Shown piece after piece: positions 6,198-14,064 of a DNA stretch of 18,454 bases. Origin of the DNA: an uncultured Faecalibacterium sp. Lineage in GTDB: Bacteria > Bacillota > Clostridia > Oscillospirales > Ruminococcaceae. Location: assembly GCA_934553285.1 (NCBI GenBank), contig CAKTFD010000038.1:1-18454 (forward strand). Reading direction: 5' to 3'. The notes beneath the pieces are model-generated. The model was not told the DNA's origin, did no database searches, and saw only the letters and a program-made list of their open reading frames with translations. Both the position numbers and the translations under genes were made by a program. Position 1 is the stretch's first letter. Each line of letters starts with the position of its first letter.

Positions 6198-7283
6198 ATG
6201 GAAAAGACTGTACACTCTTCCGTTGATTTTTTCCTGGGCACCACCACGCCCGCCGGGTTCAAAGGCTACTTTGAGCCGCTGCGCCGGGAGCCGGGGATGC
6301 AGATGGTGCTCATCAAGAGCGGGCCGGGCTGCGGCAAGTCCACCCTGATGAAGCGGCTGGCACGGGCCGCGCAGGACAAAGGCGAACCCATCCAGCGCAT
6401 CCACTGCGCCAGCGACCCCGACAGCCTGGACGGGGTGGTGTTCCTGCAGCAAAGGCGCGCCATCGTGGATGCCACCGCGCCCCATGTGGTAGAGCCGGAT
6501 GCCCCCGGTGCGGATGAGCGGGTGCTGAGCCTGTACCACACCATCGATGCAGATGCCCTGCACGACCACAAGGATGCGGTGACTGCGCTGTTTGCCCGCA
6601 ACCAGCTGCTGCGCACCCGGGCGGCGCGGTATATCGCCTCGGCAGGCAGCCTGCTGCTGGACAGCCGCCGCGCCGAGGCCTGCAGCGCAGACTTTAATAA
6701 AGTGCGCCGCTACGTCAAACGGCTGTGTGCCCGCCTTTTGCCCCGCACCGAGGCGCTGGGGTCCGAGGAGCTGCGCCTGCTCTCCGCCATCACCCCCAAA
6801 GGCGAGGTGTTCTATCAGGGCACGGTGCAGGCGCTGGCAGATAAATGCATCGTGTTCCGGGACGACTACGGGGCAGTATCCCGCCTGCTGCTGGAGCTGG
6901 TTCGCGCCGAAGCGCTGGCACGGGGCTACCATATCATCACCTGCCCCTGCGCCATGCACCCGGAGGATAAGATCGACCATATCCTCATCCCCGCGCTGCG
7001 GCTGGCGCTCCTTACCGACAATCGCTGGCATCCGGTGCAGCTTTCCGCCGCACAGACCGTGCGGTGCAGCCGCTTTGTGGACCGGGAAAATCTGTCTGCC
7101 TGCCGGGCACGGCTGCGCTTCAACGAGCGCGCTGCCGCCGAGCTGCTGGAGCAGGCCTGTGCCCTGATGGCGCAGGCCAAAAGCTGCCACGATGAGCTGG
7201 AGACCTACTACCGCACCGCCGTGGATTTTGCCCAGGTGGATGCAGAGGCCGCAAAGTGCATGGAGCTGTTCGGGATCGTATAA
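6198..7283 (+). CDS. Uncharacterised P-loop ATPase (PRK06851-like)
   Basis: A 361-residue cytosolic protein with a clear Walker A, GPGCGKST (42-49), near the N terminus, preceded by the opening SVDFFLGTTTPAGFKGYFEPL. It resembles an uncharacterised clostridial ATPase family (recalled as PRK06851); no substrate is known. The second half includes ITCPCAMHPEDKIDHILIP and a DRENLSACRARLRF region, without an obvious second P-loop. The start at 6198 has GAGGTG 7 bases upstream; an earlier ATG in frame has no Shine-Dalgarno. It lies 25 bases before the nuclease-helicase gene and is probably co-transcribed with it, which hints at a nucleic-acid role, but this is only contextual. Confidence 0.8.
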   Translation: MEKTVHSSVDFFLGTTTPAGFKGYFEPLRREPGMQMVLIKSGPGCGKSTLMKRLARAAQDKGEPIQRIHCASDPDSLDGVVFLQQRRAIVDATAPHVVEPDAPGADERVLSLYHTIDADALHDHKDAVTALFARNQLLRTRAARYIASAGSLLLDSRRAEACSADFNKVRRYVKRLCARLLPRTEALGSEELRLLSAITPKGEVFYQGTVQALADKCIVFRDDYGAVSRLLLELVRAEALARGYHIITCPCAMHPEDKIDHILIPALRLALLTDNRWHPVQLSAAQTVRCSRFVDRENLSACRARLRFNERAAAELLEQACALMAQAKSCHDELETYYRTAVDFAQVDAEAAKCMELFGIV

Positions 7284-7308
7284 AAAGTTCCAAAGGAGGT
7301 GAAACGCC

Positions 7309-9798
7309 TTGGCAAGCATCCATCTGCCCATCCGGCAGCTGGTGGAGTTTTTGCTGCGCACCGGCAGCATCGACAGCCGGTTTACCGGCTTTGACCGCGC
7401 CAACGAGGGCGCCCGCATCCACCGCAAACTGCAAAAAGCTGCCGGGGAGGGCTATCAGGCCGAGGTGTTCCTCTCTGCAGAGCAGGAGGCCTGCGGCATC
7501 TCCTTTACCCTGGAAGGCCGGGCCGACGGCATTTTTACCGATGAAACCGGCACCGTGACCATCGATGAGATCAAGACCACCGCCATCCCCTATGAGGACA
7601 TCACCGAGGAGATGAACCCCTGCCACTGGGCGCAGGGCATGGTGTACGGTGCCATCCACAGCCGCCGGCAGGCGCTGGATGCGCTGGCGGTACGGCTGAC
7701 CTATTACCAGATCGATACTGACCAGATCCTGCGCTTTACCCGGCGGTTCACCCGGCAGGAGCTGGAACAGTTTTTGCAGCAGCTGCTGGCGCAGTATGCC
7801 CCCTGGGCGCAGCGGCAGCTGGACTGGAACGCCCGCCGCAGCCAGAGCCTTGCGGCGCTGCAGTTCCCGTTTGCGGAATACCGCCCCGGCCAGCGGGCAC
7901 TGGCGGGCGAGGTCTACCGCGCCTGCCGCGCCGGAAAAACGGCCGACCGCAAGGGCGGCACCCGCCTGTTCTGCCAGGCACCCACCGGCATCGGCAAGAC
8001 CATGAGCACCCTGTTCCCCGCCCTGAAAGCCATGGGCGAGGGCTGCGGCGCAAAGCTGTTCTACCTGACCGCCCGCAACACCACCCAGGCCGCCGCCGAA
8101 GATGCCCTGGCGCGGCTGCGGGCCGCACAGCCCGGCCTTGCGCTGCGCAGCGTCACCCTGACCGCCAAGGAAAAAGCCTGCCTGCACCCGGATGCCGAGG
8201 GCCGCCCCGCCTGCCTGCCAGAGCTGTGCCCCTTTGCCAACGGCTACTACGACCGGCGCAAGGACGCCCTGGCCGCCCTGCTGGACGGCAGCGGCAGCTT
8301 TTGCCGCGCCGCATTGGCAGATACCGCCCGGCAGTTCTCGGTCTGCCCCTTTGAACTGGGGCTGGACCTGAGCGAGTGGTGCGATGTAGTCATCGGCGAC
8401 TACAACTATCTGTTTGACCCGGTGGTGCATCTAAAGCGCTTTTTTGATGCCGCCGGAGACTGGCTGTTCCTCATCGATGAGGCCCATAACCTGCCGGACC
8501 GGGCACGCACCATGTACTCGGCGCAGTTCTGCAAAAGCAGCCTGACCGAGGCCAAACGGGCGCTGGGCAGAGGCAAAAGCAGCCTCAAGACCGCGCTGAC
8601 CCGCGCCGACCGGGTATTTCTGGCAGCGCGCAAAGCCTGTACGCAGGCCGCGCCCCGCCGCAGCACCGCGCCCGCCGAGGCCGAACCGCAGCAGGCCAGC
8701 CTGCTGCCTGTGGACACCGACCCGGGCTTTGCATTGCCGGAGCCGCTGTATGCACAGGACGGCACCGTGTTTTTGCAGCAGCTGCCCTCCGCCCTGCCTG
8801 CTGCCCTGCGGGCGGTGCACACGCCCCTGCAGGACTGGCTGGAACAGAACCCCGAGGCCCCCGCCCACGCCCAGCTGCTGGAGCTGTATTTTGCGCTGCA
8901 GGATATCGCCCGCGCCGCCGACCGGTACGACAGCCACTTTGTTACCCAGCTCACCGCACGGGGCAGCGAGCTGGAGCTGCACCTGCTCTGCCTGGACCCT
9001 GCCCCCTTTGTGGATGCCAGCCTGGCTGCCGGGCGCAGCGCGGCGCTGTTCAGCGCAACGCTGGCACCGCCCACCTTTTACCGCAGCGTACTGGGCTGCG
9101 CGGATGCCCGGGCGGTGGCGCTGCCCAGCCCTTTTCCGCCGGAAAACCTGGGCCTGTACTGCCTGCCGGGCATCTCCACCCGCTACCGCCAGCGGGAAGC
9201 CAGCGTGCCCGCCGTAGCCGATGCGCTGGCCGCGCTGGCGCGGGGCCGGTGCGGCAACTATCTGGCGTTTTTCCCCAGCTACGCCTACCTGCAGCAGGTG
9301 CACACGGCGCTTTCTGCCCGCTGGCCGGATATCGACACCCTGGTGCAGCAGCGCGACCTGGACGATACCGGGCGCGCCGATTTTCTGGCGCGGTTCGTAC
9401 CGCACCCGGCCAGGACCCTGCTGGGCTTTGCCGTGATGGGCGGCATCTTTGGCGAAGGGGTAGACCTTGCTGGCGACCGGCTCATCGGCTGCGCCATCGT
9501 GGGGGTAGGGCTGCCGCAGGTCAACCCCCGGCAGGAGATGCTGCGCCGCTACTACGAGGCACAGGCCGGCTGCGGGTTCGACTACGCCTACCGCTACCCC
9601 GGCATGAACAAGGTACTGCAGGCCGCCGGGCGGGTGGTGCGCACCCCACAGGACAGGGGCGTGGTCCTGCTGCTGGACGACCGCTTTGCGCAGGCCGATA
9701 CCGCCCGCCTGTTTCCGCCCCACTGGCAGCACATCCGCTATCTGCCGGATACCGCCGCGCTTACTGCCGCGCTGGACGCCTTCTGGAACAAGCCTTGA
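7309..9798 (+). CDS. DinG/Rad3-type helicase with N-terminal PD-(D/E)XK nuclease domain
   Basis: An 829-residue fusion. Residues about 60-130 look like a PD-(D/E)XK nuclease core: GRADG with Asp73, then TIDEIKT with Glu87 and Lys89. A superfamily 2 XPD/DinG-like helicase follows, with Walker A APTGIGKT (Lys230), Walker B/DEAH (390-393) and, between them, Cys291, Cys302, Cys307 and Cys346 placed as in the Fe-S domain of XPD-like 5'-3' helicases. The C-terminal half carries LFSATL, a GIFGEGVDLAGDRL block and the QAAGRVVR arginine motif (QxxGRxxR). The start is TTG with a strong GGAGGTG 7 bases upstream. It probably unwinds and cuts aberrant DNA structures; the substrate is not deducible. All core motifs appear intact. 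Confidence 0.9.
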   Translation: MASIHLPIRQLVEFLLRTGSIDSRFTGFDRANEGARIHRKLQKAAGEGYQAEVFLSAEQEACGISFTLEGRADGIFTDETGTVTIDEIKTTAIPYEDITEEMNPCHWAQGMVYGAIHSRRQALDALAVRLTYYQIDTDQILRFTRRFTRQELEQFLQQLLAQYAPWAQRQLDWNARRSQSLAALQFPFAEYRPGQRALAGEVYRACRAGKTADRKGGTRLFCQAPTGIGKTMSTLFPALKAMGEGCGAKLFYLTARNTTQAAAEDALARLRAAQPGLALRSVTLTAKEKACLHPDAEGRPACLPELCPFANGYYDRRKDALAALLDGSGSFCRAALADTARQFSVCPFELGLDLSEWCDVVIGDYNYLFDPVVHLKRFFDAAGDWLFLIDEAHNLPDRARTMYSAQFCKSSLTEAKRALGRGKSSLKTALTRADRVFLAARKACTQAAPRRSTAPAEAEPQQASLLPVDTDPGFALPEPLYAQDGTVFLQQLPSALPAALRAVHTPLQDWLEQNPEAPAHAQLLELYFALQDIARAADRYDSHFVTQLTARGSELELHLLCLDPAPFVDASLAAGRSAALFSATLAPPTFYRSVLGCADARAVALPSPFPPENLGLYCLPGISTRYRQREASVPAVADALAALARGRCGNYLAFFPSYAYLQQVHTALSARWPDIDTLVQQRDLDDTGRADFLARFVPHPARTLLGFAVMGGIFGEGVDLAGDRLIGCAIVGVGLPQVNPRQEMLRRYYEAQAGCGFDYAYRYPGMNKVLQAAGRVVRTPQDRGVVLLLDDRFAQADTARLFPPHWQHIRYLPDTAALTAALDAFWNKP

Positions 9799-9820
9799 AA
9801 GCGTTTTTTAGCTACCTATC

Positions 9821-9848
9821 AAAAAAGCTCTCCACAAAAGGGAGAGCT
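9821..9848 (-). terminator. Intrinsic terminator of cobO
   Basis: On the minus strand AGCTCTCC and GGAGAGCT form an 8-bp stem with a seven-base loop, followed by TTTTTT. It lies 14 bases after the cobO stop and also separates it from the convergent helicase gene. Confidence 0.88.
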
Positions 9849-9861
9849 GGCATCCGCTGCA

Positions 9862-10377
9862 TCAATATTCAATGCCTTTGCGGGCTGCAATGCCTTTCTG
9901 GTACGGGTGGCGGCGGCACTGCATCTCGGTAACGTAATCCGCCGCCTCCAGCATCCACTGCGGTGCGGCATGGGCGGTCAGCACGCATTCCTGCCCGGCA
10001 GGGCGGTGCAGCACGGCCTGCTGCAGCAGCGCCTTGTCCACCATATCCAGCTCCCAGGCGCTGCCGGCCTCGTCCAGCACCAAAAGGTCTGCCGGTGCGG
10101 CCAGCGCCGCTGCAAGGTTCTTGTTCTGCAGGGCACGGGTGGCGGCTTTTTCCGCTTCGTCCATCTGGAATACGAATTTCTGCCCGGCCTTGCCCCGGTA
10201 GACCGCAGCGCCCAGCTGCTCCAGCAGCGGGATCTCGCCGCTTTTTCCGCCCTTTAAAAATTGCACGATGACCACCCGTTTTCCGCTGCCCAGCGCCCGC
10301 AGCGCAAGCCCCATGGCAGCCGTGGTCTTACCCTTGCCATCGCCGTAATACAGATGCACTAGTCCCAGATCTTCCAT
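9862..10377 (-). CDS. cobO: Cob(I)yrinic acid a,c-diamide adenosyltransferase (CobO/BtuR/CobA type)
   Basis: A 171-residue protein with the family opening LVHLYYGDGKGKTTAAMGLALRA, where GDGKGKTT (12-19) is the P-loop, followed by RVVIVQFLKGGKSGE, and the Walker B-like DLLVLDEAG. It transfers the adenosyl group of ATP to cobalt of corrinoids. The second of two nearby ATGs (10377) is chosen: AAGGAGG lies 6 bases before it, whereas the first ATG (10383) touches the Shine-Dalgarno. No other cobalamin gene is in the window, so it may serve salvage of imported corrinoids; this is inference. It has its own promoter and terminator. Confidence 0.92.
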   Translation of the reverse strand: MEDLGLVHLYYGDGKGKTTAAMGLALRALGSGKRVVIVQFLKGGKSGEIPLLEQLGAAVYRGKAGQKFVFQMDEAEKAATRALQNKNLAAALAAPADLLVLDEAGSAWELDMVDKALLQQAVLHRPAGQECVLTAHAAPQWMLEAADYVTEMQCRRHPYQKGIAARKGIEY

Positions 10378-10405
10378 TGCCATCCTCCTTTTCCTGTGTG
10401 GTTCT

Positions 10406-10434
10406 ATCCTAGCACAGGCGGCATTTTTTTGCAA
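10406..10434 (-). promoter_or_regulatory. Sigma-A promoter of cobO
   Basis: TTGCAA (10434-10429) and TAGGAT (10411-10406) are spaced 17 bases apart, with an extended -10 TGC. The -35 lies in the T-rich tail of the glyA terminator, so the terminator of one gene abuts the promoter of the next. Confidence 0.78.
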
Positions 10435-10487
10435 CAAAAGGCACCCGCAGCTTCTCCTGCCTGTGAAACGCAGGGGCTGCGGGTGCC
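10434..10487 (-). terminator. Intrinsic terminator of glyA (stem usable in both directions)
   Basis: GGCACCCGCAGC (10440-10451) pairs with GCTGCGGGTGCC (10476-10487), with an inner CCTGC/GCAGG stem (10456-10460 with 10470-10474). On the minus strand it is followed by TTTTGTT, on the plus strand by TTTTT. It lies about 20 bases after the glyA stop. Confidence 0.88.
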
Positions 10488-10506
10488 TTTTTATCTACCG
10501 TATTTT

Positions 10507-11760
10507 TTACTGATACAGCGGGAACTCCCGGGTCAGCTGCAGCACACGGGCGCTGATCTCGTCCTTTTTCTCGTCATAGTGCCAGATGCAGTCTGCGATG
10601 CAGTCCGCGATCACCTTCATCTCGGCGGTGCCCATGCCGCGGGTGGTGACAGCCGGGGTGCCCAGACGCACGCCGGATGTCACAAAGGGGCTGCGGGTCT
10701 CGCCGGGGACGGTGTTCTTGTTGGCGGTGATATGCACGCTGTCCAGCCGGTTCTCCAGCTCCTTGCCGGTGCACTCCTCGTCCCGCAGGTCAATGAGCAT
10801 CAGGTGGTTATCGGTGCCGCCGGATACCAGCTTAACTCCGCGCTGCTGCAGGGCAGCAGCCAGTGCCTGCGCATTTTCCACGATCTTACGGGCATATTCC
10901 TTGAACTCCGGCTTGAGTGCCTCACCAAAGCAGACCGCCTTTGCAGCGATGACATGCTCCAGCGGGCCGCCCTGGGTGCCGGGGAACACGGCAGAGTTGA
11001 TGCGCTTGGCAATGATGGGGTTATTGGTCAGGATCAGGCCGCCGCGGGGGCCGCGCAGGGTCTTGTGGGTGGTGGTGGTCACCACATCCGCGTAGGGCAC
11101 GGGGCTTTGGTGCTGCCCGCCTGCCACCAGACCGGCGATGTGTGCCATATCCACCATCAGGTATGCGCCGTAGCCGTGGGCGATCTCTGCCAGCTTTGCA
11201 AAATCGATGGCGCGGGGGTAGGCGGATGCACCGGCCACGATCAGCTTGGGGCGCTCCTTGCGCACCTGCTTTTCCAGCTCGGCGTAGTCGATCACACCAT
11301 CGGCGTTGACGCCGTAGGAAACAAAGTGGTAGTTTTTACCGGACATATTCACCGGGGAGCCATGGGTCAGGTGCCCGCCCTGCGAAAGATCCATGCCCAT
11401 AACGGTATCGCCCAGCTCCAGCAGCGCAAAGTACACGGCAAGGTTTGCCTGTGCGCCGGAGTGGGGCTGGACGTTGGCGTACTTTGCCCCAAACAGCTGG
11501 CAGGCGCGCTGGATGGCAATGTTCTCCACCTCGTCCACGTAAACGCAGCCGCCATAGTAGCGCTTGCCGGGCAGGCCCTCGGCATACTTATTGGTCAGGA
11601 TGCTGCCCATTGCCGCCATCACGGCGGGCGAAACGATATTTTCGCTGGCGATCAGCTCGATATTCTCACGCTGGCGGGTCAGCTCGCGGTCCATCGCTGC
11701 GCCCAGCTCCGGGTCGGCCGCCTGGACCATGCCAATGGTGTCCATCATTTCCTTGTACAT
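10507..11760 (-). CDS. glyA: Serine hydroxymethyltransferase
   Basis: A 417-residue, full-length PLP enzyme that converts serine plus tetrahydrofolate to glycine plus 5,10-methylene-THF. Visible blocks: ELIASENIVS (35-44), YAEGLPGKRYYGG (59-71), VQPHSGAQAN (97-106), VDMAHIAG with Asp204 and His207, and TTTTHKTLRGPRGG, whose Lys233 binds PLP. The ATG at 11760 has GAGGGG 8 bases upstream and matches the family N terminus; the in-frame ATG further upstream would lie inside the 5' leader. It is transcribed divergently from a folate operon (cyclo-ligase, FchA, FolD), placing C1 entry and C1 interconversion side by side. Own promoter and terminator are visible. Confidence 0.97.
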   Translation of the reverse strand: MYKEMMDTIGMVQAADPELGAAMDRELTRQRENIELIASENIVSPAVMAAMGSILTNKYAEGLPGKRYYGGCVYVDEVENIAIQRACQLFGAKYANVQPHSGAQANLAVYFALLELGDTVMGMDLSQGGHLTHGSPVNMSGKNYHFVSYGVNADGVIDYAELEKQVRKERPKLIVAGASAYPRAIDFAKLAEIAHGYGAYLMVDMAHIAGLVAGGQHQSPVPYADVVTTTTHKTLRGPRGGLILTNNPIIAKRINSAVFPGTQGGPLEHVIAAKAVCFGEALKPEFKEYARKIVENAQALAAALQQRGVKLVSGGTDNHLMLIDLRDEECTGKELENRLDSVHITANKNTVPGETRSPFVTSGVRLGTPAVTTRGMGTAEMKVIADCIADCIWHYDEKKDEISARVLQLTREFPLYQ

Positions 11761-11837
11761 TTTAATAGCCCCTCTCCACAAGATGTTGTGCAATGCCGGT
11801 ACGCGGCTGGCGTGCACCGGATGTATCACTATAGATT

Positions 11838-11866
11838 ATCATAGCAGAAAGCGGCGCGGCCTGCAA
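11838..11866 (-). promoter_or_regulatory. Sigma-A promoter of glyA
   Basis: TTGCAG (11866-11861) and TATGAT (11843-11838) are spaced 17 bases apart with an extended -10 TGC, giving a leader of about 70 bases. It is divergent from the promoter at 11887-11915, with 20 bases between their -35 boxes. Confidence 0.82.
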
Positions 11867-11886
11867 TCCTCTTTTCGCCAAAAGGC

Positions 11887-11915
11887 TTGCTTTTTTTGTC
11901 TGAAGTGTTTATTAT
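11887..11915 (+). promoter_or_regulatory. Probable sigma-A promoter of the folate operon
   Basis: TTGCTT (11887-11892) and TATTAT (11910-11915) are 17 bases apart in an AT-rich stretch about 75 bases before the cyclo-ligase start. A second -10-like TATAAA lies at 11921. Confidence 0.6.
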
Positions 11916-11991
11916 GTTTGTATAAAAATGCTCTGTCGTTTTTGGATATTTTTCAACTTATCCGGCGCACAGATGAAGCGAGGTGTTCCGT

Positions 11992-12564
11992 ATGACGATC
12001 GCCGAGACAAAACAGGCGCAGCGCAAGGCAGGGCGTGCCGCCCGCGCCGCGCTGCCTGCAGATGTGCGCGCTGCCGCCAGCGCGGCGTTGTGCCGCCAGG
12101 TGCTGGCACTGGATGCGTACCGCAGCGCCAGCACCATTTTGCTGTACGCTGCCTTTGGGGCCGAGGCCGACCTTGCCGCCGTTGCCGCCGCAGCCGCCCA
12201 GCAGGGCAAAACGGTAGCCTATCCGGTATGCGGGCAGGGTTTTACCCTTACCGCCGCCGTGCCCGGCCCGGATGGCTGGGCGGTGGGGCAGTACGGTATC
12301 CGCGCACCGGTGCCGGAGCGTTCCGTTTTGCTGGACCCTGCGCAGCTGGACCTGGTGCTGGTGCCCTGCACCGCCTTTGATGCCGGGTGCTGGCGGGTGG
12401 GCATGGGCAAGGGGTACTACGACCGCTACCTGCCCCGCTGCACCCGGGCGGCAAAGATCGGCATTGCATTGGAAGTACAGCGCGTTCCCCGCGCCGCCGT
12501 GGATGTACACGACCAGCGGCTGGACGCCTTTGTTACAGAGAGGGGTATTTACAGATGGAACTGA
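11992..12564 (+). CDS. 5-formyltetrahydrofolate cyclo-ligase
   Basis: A 190-residue member of the 5-FTHF cyclo-ligase (MTHFS) family, which uses ATP to turn 5-formyl-THF into 5,10-methenyl-THF. An Arg/Lys-rich N-terminal helix (KQAQRKAGRAAR) precedes the family stretch, with LYAAFGAEADL in the first half and LVLVPCTAFD, then GMGKGYYDRYL, the signature ATP/folate-binding loop, near residues 125-150. The ATG at 11992 has GAGGTG 6 bases upstream; the GTG three codons earlier overlaps that site. It opens a three-gene folate operon, and its stop overlaps the next gene's start by 10 bases, suggesting translational coupling. Confidence 0.93.
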   Translation: MTIAETKQAQRKAGRAARAALPADVRAAASAALCRQVLALDAYRSASTILLYAAFGAEADLAAVAAAAAQQGKTVAYPVCGQGFTLTAAVPGPDGWAVGQYGIRAPVPERSVLLDPAQLDLVLVPCTAFDAGCWRVGMGKGYYDRYLPRCTRAAKIGIALEVQRVPRAAVDVHDQRLDAFVTERGIYRWN

Positions 12565-13190
12565 ACAACACAAGCTGCGCGCAGTTTTTGGCCCAGCTTG
12601 CCAGCAAAGCGCCCACACCGGGCGGCGGCGGAACAGCCGCGCTGGTAGGCGCTGCCGGCGTGGCGCTGGGCAACATGGTGGGCAGCCTGACCACCGGCAA
12701 AAAGAAGTATGCCGCCGTGGAGGCGGAGATCCAGGCGCTGAACGCCCGGGCCGAGGCCCTGCGCGCAGAGCTGGAAGCGCTGGTGCAGGCGGACGCCGAA
12801 GCCTTTGCGCCGCTGGCCGCCGCCTACGGCCTGCCGAAGGACACCCCCGCACAGGCTGCCCACAAGGCCGCCGTGCTGGAAACGGCGCTGGATGCTGCCA
12901 GCGCGGTGCCGCTGCAGATCATGGAAAAATGCGCCGAGGGCATTGCGCTGGCCGAGCAGTACGCCGCCAAGGGCAGCGTGCTGGCGGTATCGGATGCAGG
13001 CTGCGCCGCCGTGCTGTGCAAAGCCGCCCTGCAGGCTGCCAGTCTGAACGTTTTTGTAAACACCGGCCTGATGGCCGACCGTGCCCGCGCCGCCGCACTG
13101 GACGCCCGGGCCGACACCCTGCTGGAAGGCTATCTCCCCCGGGCCGATGCTGTGTTTGCAGCCATCACCGGGAAGCTCCGCAAATACTAA
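12555..13190 (+). CDS. fchA: Cyclodeaminase/cyclohydrolase family protein (FchA-like methenyl-THF cyclohydrolase)
   Basis: A 211-residue protein starting MELNNTSCAQFLAQLASKAPTPGGGG, where TPGGGG-AALVGA is the glycine-rich signature of the FTCD_C family (formiminotransferase cyclodeaminase C-terminal domain and clostridial FchA). The rest is alpha-helical and Ala-rich, as in that family. Members are formimino-THF cyclodeaminases or 5,10-methenyl-THF cyclohydrolases. The context (cyclo-ligase upstream, folD downstream, no histidine-degradation gene) supports methenyl-THF cyclohydrolase. GAGAGGGG precedes the ATG inside the end of the cyclo-ligase gene. The exact substrate is inferred, not visible. 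Confidence 0.85.
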   Translation: MELNNTSCAQFLAQLASKAPTPGGGGTAALVGAAGVALGNMVGSLTTGKKKYAAVEAEIQALNARAEALRAELEALVQADAEAFAPLAAAYGLPKDTPAQAAHKAAVLETALDAASAVPLQIMEKCAEGIALAEQYAAKGSVLAVSDAGCAAVLCKAALQAASLNVFVNTGLMADRARAAALDARADTLLEGYLPRADAVFAAITGKLRKY

Positions 13191-13208
13191 CAGATGAGGT
13201 AAAACGAT

Positions 13209-14057
13209 ATGGCAACGATCTTAAAAGGTGCGCCGGTAGTGGCCGCCATGAACGAGCACAACGCCGCACTTTGCGCACAGCTGAAAGCTGCCGGCATCAC
13301 CCCCACGCTGGCGGTGGTGCGCGTGGGCGAGCGGGAGGACGACCTTGCTTACGAGCGCGGCGTGATGACCCGCTGCGGCAAGGTGGGGGTGGCCGTGCGG
13401 CAGTATGTTCTGCCCGCCGATGCCGCACAGGACGCGCTGCTGCAGGTGATCAACGAGATCAACACGGACGACAGCATCCACGGATGCCTGCTGTTCCGCC
13501 CCCTGCCCAAGCAGTTCGACGACCGCACCGTGCGCGCCGCCCTGCGCCCGGAAAAGGATATCGACGGCATCACGGACGCTTCGCTGGCCGGGGTGTTCAC
13601 CAACACTGACCTGGGCTACGCCCCCTGTACCGCACAGGCGTGCCTGGAGATCTTGAAGTATTATAATGTCCCGCTCAGCGGCAAGCGCGCCGTTGTGGTT
13701 GGGCGCAGCCTGGTGGTAGGCAAGCCCGCCGCCATGATGCTGGACCGGGAAAACGCCACCGTTACCCTGTGCAACTCCCGCACGCAGGATCTGCCTGCGC
13801 TTTGCCGGCAGGCCGCTGTGGTGGTAGTAGCCATGGGCAAAATGGGTGCCGTGGGTGCCGACTGCCTGCGCGAGGGCCAGACCGTTGTGGATGTGGGCAT
13901 CCATGTAAACGCGGAGGGCAAGCTGTGCGGCGATGTGCAGTTTGCCGCCGCCGAGCCTGTGGTAGCAGCCATCACCCCCGTGCCCGGCGGCGTGGGCACC
14001 GTGACCACCTCGGTGCTGGTAGGCCACGTAGTGCAGGCCGCGTGGAAAAAGAGGTGA
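13209..14057 (+). CDS. folD: FolD-family methylene-THF dehydrogenase, cyclohydrolase lysine missing
   Basis: A 282-residue FolD-fold protein with PEKDIDGI (116-123 region), the TAQACLEIL segment, the Rossmann signature VVVGRSLVVGKPAAMML and the C-terminal TPVPGGVGTVTTSVL. In bifunctional FolD the motif YxxxKxK supplies the lysine needed for cyclohydrolase chemistry; here Tyr48 is followed by ERGVM, with Val52 at that lysine position. The enzyme therefore probably keeps NAD(P)-dependent methylene-THF dehydrogenase activity but not cyclohydrolase activity, which the adjacent FchA-like protein would provide. GAGGT lies 8 bases before the ATG, and the gap to fchA is 18 bases. Family assignment is firm; the activity split is inference. 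Confidence 0.93.
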   Translation: MATILKGAPVVAAMNEHNAALCAQLKAAGITPTLAVVRVGEREDDLAYERGVMTRCGKVGVAVRQYVLPADAAQDALLQVINEINTDDSIHGCLLFRPLPKQFDDRTVRAALRPEKDIDGITDASLAGVFTNTDLGYAPCTAQACLEILKYYNVPLSGKRAVVVGRSLVVGKPAAMMLDRENATVTLCNSRTQDLPALCRQAAVVVVAMGKMGAVGADCLREGQTVVDVGIHVNAEGKLCGDVQFAAAEPVVAAITPVPGGVGTVTTSVLVGHVVQAAWKKR

Positions 14058-14064
14058 GGAGTTT

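Noticed and set aside
6075..9732. Three long minus-strand frames (450, 436 and 433 residues) opposite the ATPase and helicase
   Set aside because: All antisense to genes with clear motifs; repeated Gln/Gly/His-rich text typical of reverse-strand reading of GC-rich genes.
10396..11844. 482-residue plus-strand frame opposite glyA
   Set aside because: It crosses the glyA terminator and cobO promoter and is a shadow of glyA.
11976..11992. Shared string AGCGAGGTGTT before the starts of the ATPase (6182) and cyclo-ligase genes
   Set aside because: It covers the Shine-Dalgarno; an 11-base match between two ribosome binding regions is most simply coincidence.
12272..13609. 445-residue frame overlapping the cyclo-ligase, fchA and folD in another frame
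   Set aside because: It is Arg/Gly-rich, spans three true genes and has no start site or motif of its own.
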